DNA of 5,615 nt. Origin: Actinomycetes bacterium. Lineage in GTDB: Bacteria > Actinomycetota > Acidimicrobiia > Acidimicrobiales > Microtrichaceae. The position numbers and the translations under genes are program-made. Shown here one piece after another: positions 5,349-5,615 of this stretch. The stretch spans positions 1 to 5,615 of the forward strand of contig JAFAFN010000044.1 in assembly GCA_023423475.1 (NCBI GenBank), in the 5' to 3' direction. The notes below the pieces were generated by a model that saw nothing but the letters and a program-made list of their open reading frames with translations, ran no database searches and was not told where the DNA came from. The stretch's first letter is position 1; each line of letters starts with the position of its first letter.

Positions 5349-5615
5349 AACACTCCTCGGTCCTGTGCGTCGGCCTTCGCATCGAGGAACTCGTCGTAGT
5401 CGTCGGTGAAGAAGTGGGTCGGCGGCTCGTTCGAGGTCAGCACGTAGTAGCGCCAGGTCCCCTCGGCGGGACTGATGGCCGCGGCGAGCGACGCCTCGCC
5501 CGCCAACGCGATCGGGGTGGGTGGCAGGCCGACGACGATGCGCAGGTTGTACGGCGTCTCGGTGTCGAGGTCGGACTTGGTGAGCTCGCCGCTGTTGCGG
5601 CCGAGTCCGTAGAGC
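5345..5615 (-). CDS. mltG: Endolytic murein transglycosylase MltG, C-terminal 89 codons (partial)
   Basis: MltG (YceG family) is a membrane-anchored enzyme that cleaves nascent glycan strands and is thought to set their length. Only the C-terminal end lies in the window; the transmembrane anchor, LysM-like part and catalytic glutamate lie beyond the edge at 5615. The visible 89 residues contain the typical end of the catalytic domain: LYGLGRNSGELTKSDL (1-16), SPYN-type TPYNLRIVVGLPPTPIALAG (20-39), ASLAAAISPAE (41-51), then WRYYVLTSNEPPTHFFTDDY (54-73) and a helical tail. The family's GLPPxPIxxxG signature is intact. The frame ends at TGA 5345-5347, overlapping the proposed CTG start of aroE. 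mltG followed by aroE is a well-known actinobacterial order. No promoter is seen between them, so aroE is probably co-transcribed with mltG. Confidence 0.93.
   Translation of the reverse strand, partial: LYGLGRNSGELTKSDLDTETPYNLRIVVGLPPTPIALAGEASLAAAISPAEGTWRYYVLTSNEPPTHFFTDDYDEFLDAKADAQDRGVF
5353..5358 (-). promoter_or_regulatory. Ribosome binding site supporting the CTG start of aroE
   Basis: GAGGAG on the minus strand, within the last codons of mltG, lies four bases before the CTG at 5348-5346. Spacing is a little short, but this is the only purine-rich Shine-Dalgarno near either candidate start. The GTG at 5306 is preceded by a pyrimidine/GC-rich stretch with no such element within 15 bases. 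Confidence 0.6.

Noticed and set aside
3129..5399. 756-codon open frame on the plus strand
   Set aside because: It runs antisense across the end of mltG, aroE and the PATAN gene, has low-complexity Arg/Gly/Val-rich translation with no motif, and is the usual shadow of GC-rich coding DNA that avoids stops.
1..5615. Mobile elements, CRISPR, tRNA or other RNA genes
   Set aside because: No transposase-like frame, terminal inverted repeats, spaced direct-repeat array or tRNA-like cloverleaf was seen; the coding sequence is contiguous with hardly any free space.

Overview
All recognisable genes in this window lie on the minus strand, so the biological reading order runs from position 5615 down to 1. 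The DNA is strongly GC-rich and uses GTG starts freely. All seven stop codons seen are TGA, most of them embedded in 1- or 4-base stop/start overlaps. The mltG-aroE ... aroK-aroB-aroQ order is the actinobacterial arrangement. Protein flavour (a PATAN/DUF4388 protein, long Ala/Pro linkers, the style of AroB and AroE) suggests the class Acidimicrobiia, but that placement is inference.

Layout in reading order: the last 89 codons of mltG (5345-5615), a peptidoglycan lytic transglycosylase; aroE (4512-5348), shikimate dehydrogenase, whose best start is a CTG overlapping the mltG stop; a 108-base intergenic stretch (4404-4511) with a sigma-28/WhiG-like promoter candidate, a GC hairpin and a strong ribosome binding site; a PATAN-domain protein with a long acidic tail (3189-4403); an unrecognised protein with an Ala/Pro linker between two possible PH-like domains (2035-3189); aroK (1505-2038), shikimate kinase; aroB (501-1508), dehydroquinate synthase; aroQ (52-504), type II dehydroquinase; and probably the first 18 codons of another gene (1-55). 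No stretch without a gene exceeds 108 bases.

Four of the shikimate-pathway steps are encoded here (AroB, AroQ, AroE, AroK: from DAHP through dehydroquinate, dehydroshikimate and shikimate to shikimate 3-phosphate). In many actinobacteria aroC (chorismate synthase) sits between aroE and aroK. Here that position is taken by the PATAN plus PH-like pair, which is fused by overlaps to aroK-aroB-aroQ and appears to have its own promoter. The most interesting reading is that a two-gene signalling or scaffold cassette has entered, or been conserved within, the aromatic amino acid operon, and that its alternative-sigma-type promoter could also drive aroKBQ.
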